A stretch of 64,000 bases of DNA from Coriolopsis trogii (taxonomy: Eukaryota; Basidiomycota; Agaricomycetes; Polyporales; Polyporaceae). Below are positions 58,789 through 64,000 of this stretch, piece after piece. The notes beneath the pieces are model-generated. The model was not told where the DNA came from. It was given only the letters and a program-made list of their open reading frames with translations, and ran no database searches. A program made the translations under genes and the position numbers. Location of the stretch: assembly GCA_020543525.1 (NCBI GenBank), contig JAHYIO010000006.1, positions 186,001-250,000 of the forward strand. Reading direction: 5' to 3'. The first letter of the stretch is position 1; every line of letters begins with the position of its first letter.

Positions 58789-61025
58789 ATGCCGTTCATT
58801 TCTCGGGAGCCGACCGGCGCGGATGTACTAGACGATAAGCACATCGCGAACACCACTCTCCTGATCAGCGATTCAGCAGCTTTGGAATCTCAAGGAACCT
58901 CGGCACCAAGTTTGCCCACGAGAAAGGCCTGGATGAAGATGGACCTTGTACTTTTGCCTATCATTACCCTCATGTTATTCGCCTCGATCCTTGTGAGACT
59001 CGTCCATCTTCTATGCAGTATGCGCTGGGATTTTGCTCACTTCGGGGAAACTTGTAGGATCAGAGCAGTATTGCCAACGCGCGTATTGCCGGACTGCAGC
59101 GAAGTTTGCACATGTCTGACAAACAGGTAACCTTCTCCTGATATATATCAATAGGTCACGTCGACTTACTTAACATCCATGCAGTTCACTATAGTGCTCT
59201 CCCTTCAAGTCATGTAAGTGATAAAAATCGATAGACGACTTCCTGTGGCCTATGCCATGCGCTTTTCCTCCTAGACCGGCGATGCTCGTCCAGATTCCTG
59301 CCAACTACCTCTATATTGTAAGTAGTGCGGCGGGTTTCCGCCTTGCGCTTCGGTTACCCAACGTTTTGCAGGTGCTAGGACCAAGAGTCCTGTTGTCCAC
59401 CATAATGGTTTTGGCCGGTATCCTCGGTACCATGCAGGGTGAGTAATTGGTCTGTACTCAAGCGCACTGCAGTATTTCATGACTTCTGTCTCAGGTTTCG
59501 TTACGAGCTTCGCAGGCTTGATAGTCTGTAGAGTCATCATCTCCCTAGCCGCAGGTAGGTTATCGTCGTTCCTCTGAGATACCAATTGAATGTTCGCTCT
59601 CAGGTGGTTTCTCGGCGGTTGCCAATATGTGTCTCTCGGCATTCTACCCGCGGCACATGCTCCAGCTCCGGTGAGCTGCACATGCGTGACTTACGTCCTT
59701 TTGATCAATGAGACTCATTTTGCAGCACAGAGTCTCTGTTGTATACTCAGCATTGCCGCTTTCATTAGCGTTCTCTAGTCTCCTTGCTGCCGCTATTGTT
59801 AGCCTGAACGGGATGGGAGGGAAACCGGGATGGGCTTGGCTCTTCATTCTAGTGAGTGCTTGACCTCTCACTGGCAGGAAGCAACGACGACTTGAAACTT
59901 CCATGCACAGGAGGGACTGTTTTGCGTCGCTTTGGGGCTTGTATCCTATTTCGTCATACCCAATGCCCTCGCGACGTCATGGTTCCTTGTTGAAGACGAG
60001 AGGCGAGTCGTCACCTGTGCTCTTAGTGACGACGGACTTCTCGACTCGCAGGAAGAAGAACCTGCTGGATTTTGGAGCGAACTCTGCAGCACAGTGAGAT
60101 TGCCCCACGTCTTACTACTCACCCTCATTGGGTTTTCCGTCGGTATGTTCCGCACTCTCTCTCTGCATTGTTTCGCAATCTCACGACATGGTAGATCTTG
60201 TCCTGGCTGGTCTCGCATCGTTAGTACTATTAGTATCCATGCTTTCATGAAACCGTTCAGCTTCTAGTGAAATTGACTGTGTCAACCAATCGCAGTTTCC
60301 TTCCGACTCTCGTTGTAGCCTTAGGTCATGAAGGCACCCAAGCGCAACTCCTGAGTGCGCCGCCTTGGCTCGTCGGCGGTATATGTAGGCTGTCACGTTT
60401 GGATACCTGACAAGACTGGGCGACCTGACCTGCGTCTCTACAGTGTCGCTTGTTTCGGGATACATATCCGATCGCTATTCCTACCGGGGATGGACTGTGG
60501 TTGTCTCTGCGTGCATATCCGCCGTCGGGTTCGCAATATTTCTAGGCAAGTCCCGATTGTGGTTGGTTCTGAAGCACAGTTCCTGAGCCGTATCTCGTTA
60601 CAGGTTCTTATGATGACAGCGCCCGCTACGCCTCCCTGTTCCTCTGCGTCGCAGGTGCATGCACGTACGGACCCGCCCTAACAGCCTGGTTGTTGAACAA
60701 CACCGCGCCGCTCCTGCGCCGTGCCATTGCAATGTCCCTCTCATCAATAATGACCCGGTTCGGATCGATTCTTGCTGCGCAGCTTTTCGGCACCCTCTCC
60801 CCGCCACCGAGATTCACTGCAGCGACAGTGACGCTGCTGGCCTTCCAGATTGGGACTATACTGTGCGCGGCGTGCACGATGGTTTATCTCGCGAGGGAGA
60901 ACGGGCGCAGGAAGCGAGCTCGTGAGGCCATCATCTTCAGTGCCGGCGCGGACGTTCCGGCCCACGTACAGGCCTGCGAGGACCCCGTGAGCACCGACAG
61001 TGTGTGGTTCACCTACATCATGTAG
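58789..61025 (+). CDS. MFS transporter, allantoate permease (Dal5)-like, paralogue B, possibly damaged
   Basis: Paralogue of the carrier at 35637-37955. Starting at the ATG at 58789 it reads MPFISREPTGADVLDDKHIA, then MKMDLVLLPIITLMLFASIL, SSIANARIAGLQRSLHMSDK, FTIVLSLQVM, GPRVLLSTIMVLAGILGTMQ, GGFSAVANMCLSAFYPRHML, GKPGWAWLFIL-EGLFCVALGL, FLPTLVVALGHEGTQAQLLS, YSYRGWTVVVSACISAVGFA, SARYASLFLCVAGACTYGPA and PPRFTAATVTLLAFQIGTIL, and ends SVWFTYIM. One intron (60546-60603) has a GC donor (gcaagt). Between LLTLIGFSV (about 60130) and FLPTLV (about 60302) I could not find a splice pattern that keeps the expected TM7 in frame without stops, so this part may carry a lesion. An upstream ATG-less extension of the frame to 58615 exists. 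Confidence 0.72.
60546..60603 (+). other. GC-AG intron in second Dal5-like MFS gene
   Basis: The exon ends AIFL plus g, the donor is gcaagt and the acceptor ttacag. Joining gives AIFLGSYDDSARYASLFL, matching GFAIFLGSYVNHTRYGSLFL in the paralogue. Confidence 0.75.
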
Positions 61026-61812
61026 AGCGCATCAAACAGAAGCAATGCTGAAGGTGACTTCTCTCGTCTGATTTGTCGTACCTCTGCTAATGACCGCGTG
61101 TCAGTGTACCGTAGCGATAGGAGTTAGTCTCCAACGTGAATCATTGTTGCTTGCGAGTCCGCACGACCCTGCGCTTCCACAGTAGGAGATTCTCCACCTT
61201 GTCATTGTCTTTCGGGCATGCGGTCACGGTGGTCCGCAAGCCCTTACAGTGCATTTACCCAGTATGTCTACCGTCGTCACATTATGTACAGCTGGTGCGA
61301 CAGTTTCACATTGAAGCAGCGCCAATCTGAAGACTGAAGTCTCTTGCATACCCGCCGATAGGGTGTGGCATTCAGCCGTAATGCAGCAGTCCGGCACAAG
61401 TATGTTCATGTGGTGAGAGTAACAAACCACCGGCGACACTCTGCGGTCCTCCGAATGGTGCGGTCTCCGACAACTTGCCTGAGCGTTTGAACATCCGTCG
61501 TAGCCCTCCTGATCACGGCGTAGTCTTGCCGGCTAGGCGCTGTAGACGGTGCGCACACCCGCTATTGGTCAACAAGCGTGTCGAGGTTGCTTCCGAGTTC
61601 GGAGTTATGTCAGGGGCCGCCCATGATTCACGTTCTCGCCCCGGTATGACTGCGCCAGTCGGCCATGCTACAAAGATACCGGTACCATGCTCTCAACGTC
61701 GAGCTAGTTTCCAGCATCTATAAGAACCTGTACGACTCGGACTGCGTGTCATCTCCATTGGAACCTACGGATTCAAACTTCAACAGCTCACCCGCCCCCC
61801 AAGCACAGCACA
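61026..61812. other. Intergenic region upstream of small secreted protein gene
   Basis: About 790 bp, no gene recognised. A TATA-like ctataag at about 61718-61724 lies some 90 bp before the start codon of the secreted protein. Confidence 0.45.
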
Positions 61813-62324
61813 ATGTTCACCAAAACACTTCTGCTTGTCCCTCTCTACTACGCCACTTTCTCTGCCGCCATTTGTCCCGGCTACACCTTTGGTATTGGCG
61901 ATATAATACCCCTTGGTCAAGGTTTCAATCGTTGTGAGTTTTGTCGTTAACTAACGGCGTCCTCCCGGCGGAGAACGCATGGCTCATGGTGAACTGTGCG
62001 CAGGGAATGTCTACGACACCTCGTGCAACATAGTTGACGGCTTGGTCACCAACCAGAATGCTTGCTTCCAGGGCATCTTTGGCTGCAGTCCAGATCCCGT
62101 TATCTTCGAACGCTACACAAACTCGTTCACCGGTGTCACGTAAGTCCTGAAACATTTCATTGGGCCGGCTATGGATTGACGGCAAACCTGGTACATAGTT
62201 ACAACTGTCGCAGGGACTCCAACTCTGGCGCCTGCGGAAGCAATGGGATATCGGTTTGCGTAAGTCTACCAATTATGAACGCGGCGTACATATGATCTGA
62301 CTGCTGGACATACAGTGCAACTAG
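61813..62324 (+). CDS. Small secreted cysteine-rich protein
   Basis: Four exons (61813-61933, 62004-62139, 62199-62259, 62316-62324) join in frame to 108 residues; the last exon holds only Cys-Asn-stop. The N-terminus MFTKTLLLVPLYYATFSAAI is a signal peptide, with cleavage likely just before CPGYTFG. The mature part has eight cysteines: CPG, TSCN, NACF, FGCS, YNCR, GACG and the final SVC-CN pair, enough for four disulfides. There is one possible N-glycosylation-free Asn-rich region and no enzymatic motif. It fits the class of small secreted proteins (effector-like or cell-surface) common in Basidiomycota; the exact family is not recognised. Confidence 0.82.
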
Positions 62325-62616
62325 CCCATTGGGTTCTCGTCTGCGGACTCACGGAGCTCGCCATTGGATCTTCCGATGGGCATGCAATCAAGAGTGTCAG
62401 AGAGAACACTCACTAAGTGGACCGCTGGCGAGGTCTCTAACGAGCTGAACGCAGGCATATGTCGATAATTAGGAGCAACTGTAAAGATACAATGTAGTGA
62501 GACGAAGTTCACCGGTTTATCCTATCATCGCGACTCCTCAGCCCCTTCTCTGTCGATATCTATAAGTGAGCTTATCACACACCTTCATGTGTTGGGGGAT
62601 GATGTATTGCAGAGAA

Positions 62617-63694
62617 TCACACGTCTCGCACGAGTCTATTTGGGAGACGGTCACTGCCGTCAGCGGCATACAGCTGGAACTCCCAAGGTAGTTGCTGTTT
62701 AACACCGCCCTCACTGAACCATATTCGCCGCAAGCGACAGGTTGCATACACCTTCACGTACGAGGCGTGCGAGTAGGCCCCACTGGGAACGCGACTTCCT
62801 GTGTGACTATGAGGCATCGAAGCTTGGGCTAGTCGACTGTCTTCGTCGTCCTCAACTCCGCGCGCGAGCGCTGCCGACGAGAAGTGAGGGAGGAGTGATG
62901 GAAGGTTGAGGGAGGTTGTCGCCCAAGCGGTCAATGGACGAGAAGAGGGTGGCGGAAACGACAAGGGAAGGAGTAAGAGCGGGGGATCACCAAGCTTCAG
63001 CTTGGGGTGCTTCTGGCAAGGAGGATACAGTTGAGTCAACAAACAACGAATTTACCGTATAGACCGAGATTTCGAACTGGTGCAGAGGACGTCCCAGGCT
63101 CGCACTTGCCGATAAGGTCCCGATCTTCATAGGTATTATGCATCGATAACTTCCAACGCAATTGGATATATCCAACAGAAGAGAGGGACACCCAGAGGTG
63201 AATGGGGGTAGTAGGAAGGAAAATCGACACACCTGGAATGTAGCGCATCGCACAACACCCTCTCGACCCGAGACATCGACGACTCCAACTTCGAAGGCCC
63301 ACTCCCTTCCCATGTTTCGTACTTGCATGTGAATCCATGGGTGCTTCAGACCGAGGTGCATTCTACTCGAGTTCCCCGATCCACCAATCGGACGTGTTGG
63401 AGGACATCGGATGTATGTCGTCTTCACGGTCGGTGACTGGATATGCAGCACCGTCTGATCGAGATTGTAGTCTGGTCCTGGGTGGTCCACGCTCTCATCT
63501 TCGCCACTGGTACTCGTACTGATGAGCGTTCGGGGTGGAGTTGGCGCAGGTTGGGAAGTCGAGTCGTTTAGGAGGCATATGAACGAGTCTGGTGGCAACG
63601 AGCTGTCGCATCTGGACGCAAAAAGGCTCAAGGGGTCACTGCCTGTCGAAGAAAAGAGCGAGACGAGAGGTGGCTGAACAGATGAGGAGAACAT
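62617..63694 (-). CDS. CFA20 (DUF667) domain protein
   Basis: Two exons (63233-63694 and 62617-63012) give about 285 residues. It starts MFSSSVQPPLVSLFSSTGSD. The conserved domain shows LDQTVLHIQSPTVKTTYIRC, LGLKHPWIHMQVRNMGREWA and FEVGVVDVSGREGVVRCATF. After the intron it continues KHPKLKLGDPPLLLLPLSF, PLTAWATTSLNLPSLLPHFS, then YVKVYATCRLRRIWFSEGG and LPWEFQLYA. The domain is best known from cilium-associated proteins (CFAP20/Bug22, WDR90). The intron at 63013-63232 is 220 bp, much longer than others in the window. The function in a fungus without flagella is unknown. The 3' end could differ if a further exon is used. Confidence 0.83.
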
Positions 63695-64000
63695 CGTGGA
63701 TGGACATCAAGCAGCAGGTCTTGCAAGTGACTGTGTGGCCGCCCAACAACGCTTGGCGCTTAGATCTGAACACATCCATTCATTCAACGAACTGTCCCTG
63801 AAAGCCATCACTTTCTTTCCTGCATGCTGGATGCATACAGGTGCGTTACTTTTGTCCTACAGCCGACTGGACAAGGTCTTCAACCGTTTGCTGAGAGCGC
63901 ATTCCATATAGATTGACCCCATCTTACTTTCTTCAAAACTTCACAGGGGCACAATCCAGTTCGCGTTGGGCATTGAACCGAAACATTTGAGGTCTTGAGG
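63695..64000. other. Upstream region of CFA20 gene, end of window
   Basis: About 300 bp with no recognised gene. A short plus frame at 63696-63911 is probably chance. Confidence 0.4.

Overview
This window looks like nuclear DNA from a filamentous basidiomycete (Agaricomycetes, probably a wood-decay or Polyporales-type fungus; the order is inference). Coding sequence is broken by many 45-70 bp introns with GTRNGT-type donors. Two housekeeping genes (TUP1, MSH6) and several typical mushroom gene families (MHR-type transcription factor, BTB protein, DHA and Dal5-like MFS carriers, P450, UbiA prenyltransferase) are readable. No rRNA, tRNA or CRISPR array was recognised.

Layout. 1-2.6 kb: 3' part of a Zn2Cys6-family transcription factor (+). 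5.4-8.7 kb: TUP1 co-repressor (+, 11 exons). 10.1-11.7 kb: ADP-ribosyltransferase-like domain fused to hemopexin-like repeats (+). 12.0-14.0 kb: adenylate-forming enzyme (-). 14.9-16.4 kb: seven-TM protein copy 1 (-). 18.3-20.8 kb: P450 (+), tail to tail with a 14-TM-type MFS exporter (-, 21.0-23.6 kb). 25.4-35.2 kb: four tandem seven-TM copies (2-5, all +). 35.6-38.0 kb: Dal5-like MFS (-). 38.7-40.0 kb: UbiA prenyltransferase (+). 41.0-42.0 kb: SAM methyltransferase (+). 42.8-44.4 kb: seven-TM copy 6 (+). 44.6-45.7 kb: BTB protein (+). 46.6-48.3 kb: Pro/Ser-rich protein (-). 50.0-55.1 kb: MSH6 (-). 55.3-56.2 kb: nested inverted-repeat element. 58.8-61.0 kb: second Dal5-like MFS (+). 61.8-62.3 kb: small cysteine-rich secreted protein (+). 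62.6-63.7 kb: CFA20-domain protein (-).

The most notable content is an unrecognised seven-TM family present six times in 30 kb. The copies fall into three sister pairs (1/6, 2/3, 4/5). Four carry a conserved C-terminal tail motif (GVEIDLERVVHTD-like) and a 15-nt micro-exon; copies 4 and 5 have lost both the tail motif and the intron after the micro-exon. Between the copies lie genes usual in secondary metabolism (adenylating enzyme, P450, MFS carriers, UbiA, methyltransferase). A joint biosynthetic or sensing role is possible but is inference.

Other points: three likely GC-AG introns, two consecutive 13-nt micro-exons encoding the Walker A loop of MSH6, an ADP-ribosyltransferase-like protein with a changed catalytic position, and an approximately 890-bp composite inverted-repeat element just upstream of MSH6.
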